From positions 1,943,501-2,007,500 of the forward strand of contig NZ_CP121668.1 of the NCBI RefSeq assembly GCF_029714425.1: DNA of 64,000 bases, in the 5' to 3' direction. The position numbers and the translations under genes are program-made. Source of the stretch: Bradyrhizobium sp. CB2312 (lineage in GTDB: Bacteria > Pseudomonadota > Alphaproteobacteria > Rhizobiales > Xanthobacteraceae). Shown here one piece after another: positions 26,009-38,761 of this stretch (position 1 is the first letter of the stretch; each line of letters starts with the position of its first letter). The notes below the pieces were generated by a model that searched no databases, was not told where the DNA came from, and worked only from the letters and a program-made list of their open reading frames with translations.

Positions 26009-26638
26009 TCAGTCCTGAACCAAGATAAGAGCTGCAACTTCCTGGTCCCGTGCCAGTTTGCTCGCCGCTAGGCCGGTGGCGATACCAATGCGATCAGGCG
26101 TGGGGCGGTTTTGGCTCATCTTGCGTTTGCCTTGGACCATGGTGATAGGGATGCGCACGCCGACGATTTCACGCAACTGGGCGCCGATGAAATCCGCGGG
26201 AGCATCGCTGACGGCCCAGGGCGTCGCACGTGATGTCTCATGGATATTCGTCAGACGCGTCACAACCTCAAGCAGGCGAGTGGGATCCTCGAAGAACTCA
26301 ATCGGCCCATGGGCGTGGACCGCGATGTAATTCCATGTCGGAACCACATGTTCAGCTTGTCGCTTGCTAGGATACCAGGATGGCGTCACATAAGCCTCTG
26401 CGCCAGTAAAGATTGCCAGAGCTTCTCCGATCGGGGCCGTGCGCCATTGCGGATTGCCCTTCGCCAAGTGCCCGTATAGTGCGCCGTGTTCGCCTTCGCT
26501 CTCGTCGAGGAAGAGCGGAAGAGGCGTCGCAAGTGGCCCATCTGATGTCGCTGTGACTAGGTTGGCCAATCGGGCGCAGTGGATTGTCGCTCGAATATTC
26601 TCGATGTCGTCATCTCGAAAGTGGGTTGGTATGTACAT
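26009..26638 (-). CDS. PaiB-family FMN-binding protein
   Basis: This is a 209-residue PaiB-type protein (FMN-binding split-barrel, annotated as negative transcriptional regulator or protease-associated). Family blocks are the N-terminal MYIPTHFR, TPLPLFLD, LYGHLAKGNPQW, AYVTPSWYPSK and VPTWNYIAVHAHG. In Bacillus PaiB is linked to repression of sporulation and degradative genes; in proteobacteria its role is not defined. It is a single gene with nothing co-oriented nearby. It looks full length. Confidence 0.88.
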   Translation of the reverse strand: MYIPTHFRDDDIENIRATIHCARLANLVTATSDGPLATPLPLFLDESEGEHGALYGHLAKGNPQWRTAPIGEALAIFTGAEAYVTPSWYPSKRQAEHVVPTWNYIAVHAHGPIEFFEDPTRLLEVVTRLTNIHETSRATPWAVSDAPADFIGAQLREIVGVRIPITMVQGKRKMSQNRPTPDRIGIATGLAASKLARDQEVAALILVQD

Positions 26639-27829
26639 GAAGGCTCTCCGTTGCAGGTCGTCGAGATAGACGCAAGTCGATATGCGAGAAAACTGTCAGT
26701 TTTAGTCGCTCCCGTAGAGCTTCTCCGCTTCCTCTTTCGACGTGACGGCTTCGGATTTATTTGGGACACGGGCAATTCCACTCAGCCGCTTCAGTGCGTG
26801 AAGCTGCCGTTGGGTTGGTGTTTCCGTAGCTATTATCCTGCGGGCTGAGCCAGGCATCCATGGACCCTCAGAGATCGTACCCCGGCTCGCCTGTATGAAG
26901 CGATCCGGCAGCTGTCCCTCGACCCGTACCGAGTCGGGTTAGGCGAACCAGTCCTTGATCTTGGCAAGATCGACACCGACCTCTAAAGCCGTCTTCATCG
27001 TCTGAACTGCGTCGGTGGGTAGAAGTCGAAGGTGATCGCAACCAACCGGTCATTAAAACACGAGAGTTCCCGTCTATGGTGGACGCCTCGCCCGAGGGCA
27101 ATCGGCCGAGGAGATTGTCGATTCCATCGCTGACGCGCGATCAGGTTGAGGCCGCGACCGAATTCGCCGTAGCGAGGGTGCCCCTATCTCCCGCGGAAGC
27201 TGGCGCTGGCAGAGCTAGCCGGCTTTGGGTTCGATGACGAAGCCGAGGCGGGCGAGGTTGCGCCGCGCCGGATTCCGCAACCGCGTATTTCATCGACGAG
27301 AACGCGGTTCTTGAGTTTGGCAATGGTGCCAACGCGAACGTGCGCAAGTGGCTTGCAACATGGTCCTAGATTAAAGCGCGCTCTGCGCGAGCGCGGCGCC
27401 CCCCGGAACAGGAATTCGCCCGAGGGCATCGCCGTGTGCAGGTTCTCGGTCAGCGAGTGGAACGCACCCAATTGTCCTTCGAGCGAGGTCACGATGGCGA
27501 GCCGAGCAGCGCATCCCGCTGCAGGCCCGTGTTCCGAGACGCGCATGAGGCCAACCAACATAGGCGGATACCCATCTAAAATAGGTTTCCGTATGGTAGC
27601 GCATGGCGACAGAGTTTCCGCATATGTTTTGCGGCACCAGGCGCTTAGCCTAGGAGTCTACTACAAGATTCGGTAGCTGGCTAAAGCCAACTTGACGCCC
27701 TACGGTTCGGTTGCCTTCCCCGCTGCATCATCGACCAACAGAAGTGAACGCAAGCGCACGTAAAGTCGGTGACCGCAGCGCCTGTGGGCACCTTGCGCCC
27801 CTCCATCGCTTAGAGAGTGAAGTGCTACC
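26639..27829. other. degenerate region upstream of the GA operon
   Basis: No intact gene is seen. Around 27060-27180 the plus strand, in broken frames, reads SLTRDQVEAATEFA, reminiscent of a DUF433-type antitoxin C-terminus, so a decayed toxin-antitoxin pair is possible. The GA operon promoter must lie in the right part, but I could not pick out a convincing motif. Confidence 0.3.
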
Positions 27830-29032
27830 GTGTCCGAACAACCCCTGCCGATGCTGCCGATGTGGCGCGTCGATCACATCGAGCCCTCGCCCGAGATGTT
27901 GGCGCTGCGCGCCAACGGTCCGATACACCGCGTGCGTTTCCCGTCTGGGCACGAAGGCTGGTGGGTGACAGGCTACGACGAGGCCAAGGCGGCGCTGTCG
28001 GACGCGGCGTTCCGGCCGGCGGGAATGCCGCCGACGGCGTTCACCCCGGATTCGGTGATTCTTGGTTCGCCGGGGTGGCTCGTGTCGCACGAGGGGGGCG
28101 AGCATGTCCGGTTACGCACGCTCGTCGCGCCGGCCTTCAGCAGCCGCAGGGTGAAGCTGCTGACGCCGCATGTCGAGGCGATCGCTGCGCAGTTGTTCGA
28201 GAACCTGGCGGCCCAGCGCCAGCCCGCCGACTTGCGGCGCCACCTCTCGTTTCCGCTTCCGGCGATGGTCATCAGCGCCCTGATGGGCCTGCTCTATGAG
28301 GATCACGCCTTTTTCGCTCGGCTGTCCGACGAGGTGATGACGCACCAGCATGAAAGCGGCCCGCGCAGGGCGTCGCGCTTGGCCTGGGAAGAACTGCGCG
28401 CCTACATTCGCGACAAGATGCGGGACAAGCGCCAGAATCCGGGCGACAACCTGCTGACGGATCTGCTCGCGGCGGTCGACCAGAGCAAGGCGACCGAGGA
28501 AGAAGCAATCGGCCTGGCGGCAGGCATGCTGGTGGCGGGGCACGAGAGCACCGTCGCGCAGATCGAATGCGGCCTGCTGGCCATGTTCCGCCATCCGCAA
28601 CAGCGCGAACGCCTGGTCGGCGATCCATCCCTGGTGGACAAGGCCGTGGAGGAAATCCTGCGCATGTATCCGCCGGGCGCGGGCTGGGACGGCATCATGC
28701 GCTATCCGAAAACCGACGTGACCATCGCGGGCGTGCATATTCCCGCCGAGAGCAAGGTGCTGGTCGGCCTGCCGGCAACGTCGTTCGATCCTCGCCATTT
28801 CGACGCGCCGGAAATCTTCGACATCGGGCGCCAGGAAAAGCCGCACCTGGCGTTCTCTTACGGTCCGCACTCCTGTATCGGCGGAGAGCTGGCCAGGCTG
28901 GAACTCAAGGCGGTGTTCGGTTCGATCTTCAAGCGCTTTCCCGCGCTGCGCTTGGCCGTCGCGCCCGAACAATTGAAGTTGCGCAAGGAGATCATCACTG
29001 GCGGGTTCGAGGAGTTCCCGGTTTTCTGGTGA
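27830..29032 (+). CDS. cyp112: CYP112 cytochrome P450 of gibberellin biosynthesis
   Basis: This is a 400-residue soluble bacterial P450. It shows the I-helix AGHEST (about residues 237-242), EEILR of the K helix and the haem-binding [11 protein letters not shown] with Cys349. In rhizobia CYP112 is the C-20 oxidase converting GA12 through GA15 and GA24 to GA9. Start is GTG at 27830 with a GAGAGTGAA stretch upstream. It is first of eight genes in the order known for the GA operon, which is why CYP112 and not another P450 is called. No CYP115 gene precedes it. Confidence 0.9.
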   Translation: MSEQPLPMLPMWRVDHIEPSPEMLALRANGPIHRVRFPSGHEGWWVTGYDEAKAALSDAAFRPAGMPPTAFTPDSVILGSPGWLVSHEGGEHVRLRTLVAPAFSSRRVKLLTPHVEAIAAQLFENLAAQRQPADLRRHLSFPLPAMVISALMGLLYEDHAFFARLSDEVMTHQHESGPRRASRLAWEELRAYIRDKMRDKRQNPGDNLLTDLLAAVDQSKATEEEAIGLAAGMLVAGHESTVAQIECGLLAMFRHPQQRERLVGDPSLVDKAVEEILRMYPPGAGWDGIMRYPKTDVTIAGVHIPAESKVLVGLPATSFDPRHFDAPEIFDIGRQEKPHLAFSYGPHSCIGGELARLELKAVFGSIFKRFPALRLAVAPEQLKLRKEIITGGFEEFPVFW

Positions 29033-29124
29033 TGTGCGGACGCCGCTGGGGACGCAATCGTGTCCGCGGTTTGCCGGCGCACCTGCCTGCATCGCTCAGA
29101 TCAGCCAGCCAACAGGTAACGAAG

Positions 29125-30426
29125 ATGGACGTGCAAGAAACCACGGCAGCATGCCGGGACGCGTTCGCCGAACTGGCGTCGCCAGCGTGGATCCACGACC
29201 CTTATCCGTTCATGCGGTGGTTGCGCGAGCACGACCCGGTGCATCGCGCGGCGTCGGGCCTTTTTCTGTTGAGCCGCCACGCCGACATCTACTGGGCCCT
29301 CAAGGCCACGGGCGATGCGTTTCGGGGACCGCCGCCGGGCGAACTGGCGCGCTATTTTCCGCATGCGGCGACCAGCCTGTCGCTCAATCTGCTGGCCTCC
29401 ACGCTAGCGATGAAGGACCCACCGACGCATACGCGTCTGCGGCGGCTGATCTCGCGCGATTTCACCATGGGCCAGATCGACAACCTGCGGCCGAGCATCG
29501 CGCGGATCGTCGAAGCGCGGCTGGACGGCATGACGCCCGCGCTGGAGCGCGGGGAGGCCGTGGACCTGCATCGGGAATTCGCGCTGGCCTTGCCCATACT
29601 GGTCTTCGCCGAACTGTTCGGCATGCCCCAGGACGACATGTTCGGGCTCGCCGCGGGCAACGACGCCATTTTGGAAGGCCTGAGCCCACACGCCAGCGAT
29701 TCCCGGCTCGCCGCGGCGGACGCGGCCAGTGCCAAAGTGAAGGCCTACTTCGGCGCTCTCATACAGCGTAAGCGCACCGATCCGTGCCACGACATCGTGT
29801 CGATGTTGGTCCTCGCACACGACGATGATGCCGACACGCTTTCAGATGCGGAGTTGATCAGCATGTTGTGGGGCATGCTGCTGGGTGGCTTCGTCACCAC
29901 TGCTGCGACCATCGACCATGCGGTCCTGGCGATGCTGGCCTATCCCGAACAGCGGCACTGGCTGCAGGGAGACGCCATGCGGGTGAAGGCATTCGTCGAA
30001 GAGGTCCTGCGTTGCGACGCGCCCGCCATGTTCAGCTCCATTCCGCGTATCGCCCAGCACGACATCGAATTAGGCGGGGTGGTGATCCCGAAGAACGCGG
30101 ACGTGCGCGTGCTGATCGCGTCTGGGAATCGCGATTCCGACGCCTTCGCCGATCCCGACCGCTTCGATCCTTCCCGGTTCTACGGCACTAGTCCCGGCAT
30201 GTCGACCGACGGGAAGATCATGCTGAGCTTCGGCCACGGCATCCACTTCTGCCTCGGTGCGCAACTGGCCCGGGTGCAGTTGGCCGAAAGTTTGCCGCGG
30301 ATTCAGGCGCGCTTGCCCACGCTGGCATTGGCCGAGCTGCCGACCCGGGAGCCCTCCGCATTCCTTAGGACGTTCCGCGCGCTGCCGGTGCGGCTGCATG
30401 CGCAGGGGCTGCGATGCGAGTCTTAG
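29125..30426 (+). CDS. cyp114: CYP114 cytochrome P450 of gibberellin biosynthesis
   Basis: This is a 433-residue P450 with the haem ligand in [12 protein letters not shown] (Cys376), K-helix EEVLR, and I-helix GGFVTT, where the usual acid-alcohol pair is altered. CYP114 together with the adjacent ferredoxin carries out ring contraction of ent-7-hydroxykaurenoic acid to GA12-aldehyde and, with the SDR, on to GA12. I chose the ATG at 29125; the frame is open far upstream but only as a shadow of cyp112. Its 3' end overlaps the ferredoxin gene by 13 bases. Confidence 0.9.
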   Translation: MDVQETTAACRDAFAELASPAWIHDPYPFMRWLREHDPVHRAASGLFLLSRHADIYWALKATGDAFRGPPPGELARYFPHAATSLSLNLLASTLAMKDPPTHTRLRRLISRDFTMGQIDNLRPSIARIVEARLDGMTPALERGEAVDLHREFALALPILVFAELFGMPQDDMFGLAAGNDAILEGLSPHASDSRLAAADAASAKVKAYFGALIQRKRTDPCHDIVSMLVLAHDDDADTLSDAELISMLWGMLLGGFVTTAATIDHAVLAMLAYPEQRHWLQGDAMRVKAFVEEVLRCDAPAMFSSIPRIAQHDIELGGVVIPKNADVRVLIASGNRDSDAFADPDRFDPSRFYGTSPGMSTDGKIMLSFGHGIHFCLGAQLARVQLAESLPRIQARLPTLALAELPTREPSAFLRTFRALPVRLHAQGLRCES

Positions 30427-30722
30427 TCGACCAGGATCTGTGCGGAACCAGCGGACAGTGCGCGCTGACGCTACCGGGTATTTTTCGCCAGCGCGAATCG
30501 GACGGCGTGGCCGAAGTGTGCGGGGCGACAGTTCCGCAGGCGCTGCACGCGGCCGTGCGTCTCGCAGCCAGCCAGTGCCCGGTCGCCGCCATTCGGGTCA
30601 TCAGAAGCGAAGCTAGCCGTGAGGAGCGCGCCAGCGCCGACAGTGCGCCTTCTCCAGCGGACGCGGAGCGGCATGCCGCGAGAGACCAACGCAATCCAAG
30701 AGGACACGATGGGACGGTTTGA
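30414..30722 (+). CDS. 3Fe-4S ferredoxin of the GA operon
   Basis: This is a 102-residue ferredoxin supplying electrons to the GA P450s and needed for the CYP114 ring-contraction step. The 3Fe-4S ligands are Cys10, Cys16 and Cys55 (LCGTSGQC and SQCPVAAI); a fourth Cys36 is not in a ligand position. The last ~37 residues are polar and overlap the SDR gene start by 14 bases, so the tail may just reflect overlapping coding. No ferredoxin reductase is present in the window. Confidence 0.87.
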   Translation: MRVLVDQDLCGTSGQCALTLPGIFRQRESDGVAEVCGATVPQALHAAVRLAASQCPVAAIRVIRSEASREERASADSAPSPADAERHAARDQRNPRGHDGTV

Positions 30723-31554
30723 AGGCAAGGTGGCCGTGGTGACCGGCGCCGGCGCCGGGATCGGCAAGGCATGCGCCCTCGCAATCGCGCGTGAGGGCGG
30801 CAAAGTGGTGGTCGCCGACATCGATGGTTCGGCGGCCACGGCTTGTACCGCCCAAATCGCGGCCGAGGCGGGCCACGCGCTGGCTCTGGCCATCAACATT
30901 GCCGAGGCGCAGGCTGTGGCAGCGCTGTTCGATGCGGCGGAGCGGCACTTCAGTGCGGTCGATCTCCTGGTGAACAATGCGGGCGCCATGCATCTGACTC
31001 CGCGCGACCGCGCGATCCTCGACCTGGACCTGGCGGTCTGGGATGAGACCATGGCAACCAATCTGCGCGGCACATTGCTCTGCTGCCGGCGGGCCATCCC
31101 TGGGATGATCGCCCGCGGCGGTGGCGCGATTGTCAACATGTCGTCGTGCCAGGGGCTCAGCGGTGACACCACGCTGACGTCCTACGCCGCATCGAAGGCG
31201 GCGATGAACATGCTATCGGCCTCGCTCGCCACCCAGTACGGTCATGCGAAGATCCGCTGCAACGCGGTTGCGCCGGGTCTCATCATGACCGAGCGTCTCC
31301 TGGCCAAGCTGGACGAGTGCATGCAACGGCATCTCCGCCGGCACCAGCTCCTGCCGCGCGTCGGCCGCCCCGAGGACGTGGCCGCGCTGGTGGCGTTCCT
31401 ACTCTCTGACGATGCTGCGTTCATCACCGGCCAAGTGGTGTGCATCGACGGCGGCATGCTGGCGCATGTGCCGACGTACGCCGACGGTGGAAACAGCCGC
31501 GCCGCGCCGCCTTCCGGCGAGACCGCCGAAGCGGCTGCGTCGCCGCGCTGGTGA
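30709..31554 (+). CDS. short-chain dehydrogenase of the GA operon
   Basis: This is a 281-residue classical SDR with the NAD(P)-binding TGAGAGIG (residues 12-19), NNAG (89-92), Ser146 region and catalytic YAASK (Tyr159, Lys163). In the GA pathway it oxidises GA12-aldehyde to GA12. The C-terminal ~30 residues after HVPTYADGG are longer than in standard SDRs. Its TGA overlaps the cyp117 ATG. The start at 30709 fits the conserved N-terminus GKVAVVTGA. Confidence 0.9.
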   Translation: MGRFEGKVAVVTGAGAGIGKACALAIAREGGKVVVADIDGSAATACTAQIAAEAGHALALAINIAEAQAVAALFDAAERHFSAVDLLVNNAGAMHLTPRDRAILDLDLAVWDETMATNLRGTLLCCRRAIPGMIARGGGAIVNMSSCQGLSGDTTLTSYAASKAAMNMLSASLATQYGHAKIRCNAVAPGLIMTERLLAKLDECMQRHLRRHQLLPRVGRPEDVAALVAFLLSDDAAFITGQVVCIDGGMLAHVPTYADGGNSRAAPPSGETAEAAASPRW

Positions 31555-32897
31555 TGGACATGCTGCTCAACCCGCTGAACCGTCGAGATCGGCTGCGGCA
31601 CGACATCCCGGTCGTGCCCGGCGCTTTCCCCTTGGTCGGGCACCTTCCCGCTATCGTCTGCGACCTGCCGCGCCTGCTGCGGCGTGCGGAACGGACGCTG
31701 GGCAGCCACTTTTGGCTGGACTTCGGCCCTGCCGGACACATGGTGACCTGTCTGGATCCGGATGCGATCGCACTGCTCCGCCACAAGGATGTGTCCTCGG
31801 CGCTGATCGAAGATATCGCGCCCGAATTGTTCGGTGGAACGTTGGTCGCCCAGGACGGCGGCGCGCACCGGCAGGCGCGCGGCGCGATCCAGGCGGCGTT
31901 CCTGCCCACGGCGCTGACCCAGGCGGGCATCGGCGAGCTGTTCGCGCCCGTCATCCGGGCGCGGGTGCAGAGGTGGCGCGACCGGGGCGACGTAACCATC
32001 CTGCGCGAAACAGGCGATCTAATGCTCAAACTCATCTTCAGCCTCATGGGAATCCCCGCGCAGGACCTGCCGGAATGGCGTCGCAAGTACCGGCAACTTC
32101 TGCAGTTGATCGTCGCGCCCCCGGTCGACCTGCCCGGACTGCCCTTGCGGCGCGGTCGGGCCGCCCGAGACTGGATCGATGCGCGGTTGCGCGAGTTCGT
32201 TCGCGACGCGCGCGAACATGCCGCGCCCACCGGGTTGATCAACGACATGGTGAGCGCCTTCGACCGGAGCGACGATGCGCTCTCCGATGAGGTCCTAGTC
32301 GCCAATATCCGCTTGCTGCTGCTCGGTGGTCACGACACCACGGCGTCGACTATGGCCTGGATAGTAATCGAGCTGGCGCGGCAGCCTGGGCTGTGGGACG
32401 CTCTGGTCGAGGAGGCGCAACGCGTGGGCGCGGTGCCGACCCGGCACGCGGACTTGGCGCAGTGTCCGGTCGCCGAAGCGCTGTTCCGCGAGACGCTGCG
32501 CATGCATCCGCCGACGCCGCTCCTGGTGCGTCGCGCAGTGCGTGAATTGCGACTCGGCCAACGGCGCATTCCCGCGGGCACCGATCTATGCATCCCGGTG
32601 CTGCATTTCTCGACCTCGGCGCTGCTGTACGAGGCGCCTCATCAGTTTCGCCTGGCGCGGTGGCTGGAACGCACCGAGCCTATCCGGCCGGTGGACATGC
32701 TGCAGTTCGGGACCGGCCCACACGTCTGCATCGGCTACCACCTGGCATGTCTGGAACTGGTGCAGTTCTGCGTCGCCTTGGCGCTGACCATGCACGAGGG
32801 CGGGACGCGGCCGCGGTTGCTGAACGGCGTCGAAAAAGGCCGCCGCTATTACCCGACCGCACATCCGTCCATGACTATCCGCATCGGATTCTCATGA
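31554..32897 (+). CDS. cyp117: CYP117 cytochrome P450 of gibberellin biosynthesis
   Basis: This is a 447-residue P450, with proline-rich N-terminus (IPVVPGAFPLVGHLP), I-helix GGHDTT, K-helix ETLR and haem motif FGTGPHVCIG (Cys392). CYP117 catalyses the first oxidations, ent-kaurene to ent-kaurenoic acid and then 7-hydroxylation. The ATG at 31554 overlaps the SDR stop (ATGA). A 124-base gap separates it from the GGPS gene. Confidence 0.9.
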   Translation: MDMLLNPLNRRDRLRHDIPVVPGAFPLVGHLPAIVCDLPRLLRRAERTLGSHFWLDFGPAGHMVTCLDPDAIALLRHKDVSSALIEDIAPELFGGTLVAQDGGAHRQARGAIQAAFLPTALTQAGIGELFAPVIRARVQRWRDRGDVTILRETGDLMLKLIFSLMGIPAQDLPEWRRKYRQLLQLIVAPPVDLPGLPLRRGRAARDWIDARLREFVRDAREHAAPTGLINDMVSAFDRSDDALSDEVLVANIRLLLLGGHDTTASTMAWIVIELARQPGLWDALVEEAQRVGAVPTRHADLAQCPVAEALFRETLRMHPPTPLLVRRAVRELRLGQRRIPAGTDLCIPVLHFSTSALLYEAPHQFRLARWLERTEPIRPVDMLQFGTGPHVCIGYHLACLELVQFCVALALTMHEGGTRPRLLNGVEKGRRYYPTAHPSMTIRIGFS

Positions 32898-33021
32898 GCT
32901 GGGCATCACATGCCCCTATGGTGAGGCAGGGGCGCTGGCGAGGCGCGGGATTGCTGCACTCGGCGCGCGCTCGGTGCGACGCAGACAACACCGCGGCGGC
33001 TCGCCTGTCAGGGACAAGGAC

Positions 33022-34029
33022 ATGAACAACATGCAGCCCGGTTCTACGCCACAGGATGACAGAAGTGGTGATTCCGCGCTCGGCGGATTGGGCGCGCAGG
33101 CGCGGGGCGCATCCGGCGGGCTGCTGCCCGAGATCTGGATGCATGAGGGCGCAAACCGGATCGAACAGGTGCTGGCGCGTCTTCTCTGCGCCCAACACGA
33201 CGGTGAGACCGAGCTGATGGCGGCGATGCGCTACGCCACCTTGCATGGCGGGAAGCGCACCCGCGGCTTGCTATGTCTGGCTGCCGGCACACTGGCCGAC
33301 GCGCCGGCGCACATGCTCGATGACGTTGGCGCCGCCATCGAGATGATACACGCCTGCACCCTGGTCCACGACGATCTGCCCGCGATGGACGACGACGTGC
33401 TTCGCCGCGGCCTTCCGACCGTGCACGTCAAGTTCGGCGAAGCTACAGCGATCCTGGTCGGGGATGCGCTGCAAGCGCACGCCTTCCTGACCCTGGCGAG
33501 CCTGGACGCGCCGGGCGACAACCGTATCGCGCTCGTGCGCGAACTGGCGCAGGCGGTGTCAGCCGAGGGTGCCGCCGGCGGGCAGGCCTTGGATCTGTCT
33601 CTGGTGGGAAAGCACGTCGAGCTGGACAGGATCGTGGCGATGCACCGGATGAAGAGCGGAGCGCTAGTGCGCGCGTCCGTTCGCATGGGCGCCCTATGCG
33701 CTCTAGCGGAGAATGCCGCGCACGCTGCGCTGTACTGTGCGCTCGATCACTACAGCGCCTGTTTCGGCCTGGCGTTGCAGGTGATCGATGACATTCTCGA
33801 CGTGACAGCGGATGCCGCGACGCTGGGCAAGACCCCCGGCAAGGACGCGGCGGCGCAGAAGCCGACCTGCGCGTCGATCATGGGACTGCAGGCAGCACGC
33901 CAGTTCGCGCTGGATCTGTTGCGCGATGCCGGGGAGGCCATCGCGCCGCTGGGACCGCGTGCGGAACGGTTGGCGCAACTCCTAGAGCGGGCCAACGCGT
34001 ATCTTTTCAAGCACGCGCCATGCGCATGA
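33022..34029 (+). CDS. geranylgeranyl diphosphate synthase of the GA operon
   Basis: This is a 335-residue trans-prenyl transferase making GGPP, the C20 substrate of the GA cyclases. The first Asp-rich motif is DDLPAMDDD (about 117-125) and the second DDILD (256-260); GGKRTR lies at 76-81. I chose ATG 33022 with AAGGA just upstream; this leaves an N-terminal extension of about 35 Gly/Ser-rich residues before the enzyme core. Between this gene and CPS 283 bases (34030-34312) hold no convincing gene. Confidence 0.9.
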   Translation: MNNMQPGSTPQDDRSGDSALGGLGAQARGASGGLLPEIWMHEGANRIEQVLARLLCAQHDGETELMAAMRYATLHGGKRTRGLLCLAAGTLADAPAHMLDDVGAAIEMIHACTLVHDDLPAMDDDVLRRGLPTVHVKFGEATAILVGDALQAHAFLTLASLDAPGDNRIALVRELAQAVSAEGAAGGQALDLSLVGKHVELDRIVAMHRMKSGALVRASVRMGALCALAENAAHAALYCALDHYSACFGLALQVIDDILDVTADAATLGKTPGKDAAAQKPTCASIMGLQAARQFALDLLRDAGEAIAPLGPRAERLAQLLERANAYLFKHAPCA

Positions 34030-34312
34030 GCGCGCCCGTCCGGATGAACACGCCCTCGTGCCGCTGCGATCGACGGCGAGAGATGCTGCACTTTGTCCGA
34101 GTCGCGGTGCCGATCGCAGCGGTTGCCCGCCCCGGCGCACGCGGCGCCCCGCGCGCAAGCCTACGCGGCGGACCGGCGCGAGCATCGGGGACCTCGCCAC
34201 GCCGGAGCAGGGCGGCCGTCCGGCGCTCCCTACGCGACGAGCATGCGGGCGACATGGGCTGCGTCTGCCCGATCCCGGTTCTCTTCAATCGTCTGCATAA
34301 GGAACATCCATC

Positions 34313-36762
<2,450 letters not shown>

Positions 36763-36844
36763 CGTCGCAGGAGGCGCGCCGTGCGCGCGCTGCCGCGGTC
36801 CGGTCCGACGCAACGCCGTGGCCGATGCGACGGATGGAGCGAGC

Positions 36845-37640
36845 ATGAGCAACACCGCTCTGAGCCGGCGCAAGGACGACGATCTGGAGATCGTGTTGGA
36901 TCCGCGACACGACGTGACCTTTGCTGGTTTCGGTCTGCGCATCTTCACTTCCGGCCAAGCGTAGCTGCGTCATCCAATACAGCGGCCGCTCGCGCCGCTA
37001 CACCATTGGCTTGCATGGCGTCTGGACCGCCCAAAAGCCGAGGCAGGAGGCGAAGGTCCAATTGGGGCGTGTCGCACAGAGCGACAATCCCGCGGAGGAA
37101 CGCCAGCTCTGGCAAGGCGATCACCGTCAAGGAGCTCTGCGCTCTTTACCTCAACGATCTGAACGCCGGCCCTATCCTAGGAAAGGGTGGACGGCCGAAG
37201 AAGCCCAGTACCATCATCACCGATACCCGCCGCATTCGAGCGCCATATCATCCCGCTTCTTAGCAGGCGGCGCGTGAGACAAACCAAGGCAGACATCAAA
37301 GGTACTGAAGGATATCATGGCCGGCAAGACGCGAGCCTCGGTCAAGACAAAAAAGCTACGCGGGAAAGTCATTGTTCGCAGTGGCAACGCGGACGGCCGG
37401 GCTTCTTGGCGGCATTCTCACGTACGCCGTCGAGGCGGGAACCATCGCCATCAATCCCTGGTCTGAGAAAACCGGCCAACGTGCGGAGCCGCCGGCTCAG
37501 AGAAGCCGAAATATCGGATAATTGGCGAGATACTGCGAAATAGCAGCAAGAAGGACGGGAAGTACGTCACGACGGCCGACATCATCCGCCAGATAACCGG
37601 CTGTCGGTGGAGCTAGGTGATCGGTCTGATGTGGACCGAG
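36845..37640 (+). pseudogene. frame-broken tyrosine integrase
   Basis: In shifting frames the plus strand encodes pieces of a phage-type integrase with an N-terminal DUF4102-like region: DDDLEIVLDP and FGLRIFTSGQA, then SRRYTIGLHGVWT, AITVKELCALYLNDLNAG, GRPKKPSTIITDT, and later GGILTYAVEAG. At least three frameshifts separate them, and the catalytic C-terminus is mostly lost. It begins 82 bases after the KS stop. It may once have moved the GA operon or its neighbour. Confidence 0.75.
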
Positions 37641-37652
37641 GCCGATAGACGG

Positions 37653-37960
37653 CTAAGGCGGCGACCTTACAGTCCCCCTTCGATCACACGGAAACGAGGG
37701 CGCCCATTTTTGTACGGCGAAACGGCACCGGCGTGCGTTGTATCGGTCACACTGAGCGCGCCTGCAATTTGGGCAGACAAGAAGGTGGGCAATTATCGAT
37801 TCCGGAGTGTCTCGCACCAACTCCGACCGAAACCATCTCATGGTGATCCGACAATTCGGACAGCCCGGGAGTTCGAGGTGCCCGAGCGCGTTCTCTCCCG
37901 CGCGTACTACACGCGGAAAATGCCCCAGCGGGACACTCGGGTAAAGAGCAGACAGCGCCT
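37653..37960 (-). pseudogene. zinc-ribbon protein remnant
   Basis: The minus strand encodes two CPNC motifs (GCPNCRITMRWFRSEL and LLVCPNCRRAQC) about 30 residues apart, as in small treble-clef or zinc-ribbon proteins. The surrounding sequence has no clear start or continuation, so it is taken as the remains of a small gene. The full family was not recognised. Confidence 0.35.
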
Positions 37961-38029
37961 GCAGACGGGCTCGATTGATAAAAAATGATCGCGGCCCTTC
38001 TTGGCTCCGCGGTTCTCCGAGGCAGACAG

Positions 38030-38460
38030 CGCCTCGTCGATCGAATTGCTGACGTGGTCGCCCTCGAACATGACGTTCGATGACATGACGTCCTCGCTGA
38101 CCAGGCGCTGCTAGAGCCGAAAGGTCAGCCCCTTGCACTTCTTCCCAGGTTGTCCTTGGCCTGGAGCAAGAACCGCCGCTCGTCGTCATCGAGATCTTCA
38201 ATCACGGCAAACGCAGCTCGAGCTGCAGCCACGAACGCAACCGACCCGGCGAACCGGTTCACGGCGCTCCGTTTGCTCCCACCTCCACCTTTGTTGAGCT
38301 GCGTCACGGCGAATACGGCGATGCCCAGGCGGTTAGCCATGTCGGCCAACGAGCCAACGGCTCCAGGACTTCCCGGGTCTCGACGTTGCCGTTGCCATCG
38401 CTGCCGCCCATATACGCCGAGATCGGATCGACGATGATCACACTGACAGCGCTTGGCTGC
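38030..38460 (-). pseudogene. AAA_25/RepA-like ATPase remnant
   Basis: Across two frames the minus strand reads VIIVDPISAYMGGSDGN-NVETREVLEPL (Walker B region) and then MANRLGIAVFAVTQLNKGGG, AVNRFAGSVAFVAAARAAF and the DDDERRFLLQAKDNLG end. This matches the RepA-like AAA_25 ATPases found beside integrases in genomic islands. The N-terminal half with Walker A is missing, and at least one frameshift splits the rest. Confidence 0.65.
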
Positions 38461-38761
38461 GCAGAAAACCAGCGCACACCGAGTAATGTGCGCCGACTTT
38501 AGTCATGACAGCGCTGCTAACGTCGCGGCTGCGTCGGTTGATTCCGTATGGGTGTCTGCAACACGACCGACGGCTTTGGTGAGATTTAGCCTGTTTGGAT
38601 TCTTCGACGATTTCGGGCGCCTTCAATTTTCCCGTTCAAAGGATTGGCATGGCGGCCCTCACGCTCGATCTGAAGTTACGTGTAGTGCCTGCGGACGGTC
38701 CAACATTCATAGCCTTCCCCGGTAAGGGCTACGGGCGCCTCATATTTGCTCGGGGCCAACA
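38461..38761. other. short gene-free stretch
   Basis: I see no supported gene or repeat in this 301-base stretch between the ATPase remnant and the next small gene. Confidence 0.3.

Noticed and set aside
27640..27829. A CYP115 remnant before cyp112
   Set aside because: Some rhizobia keep a CYP115 fragment here, but I could not recognise any P450 motif in the leader.
28112..29092. A 326-codon minus-strand frame opposite cyp112
   Set aside because: It is a GC-driven shadow; the P450 on the plus strand is clear.
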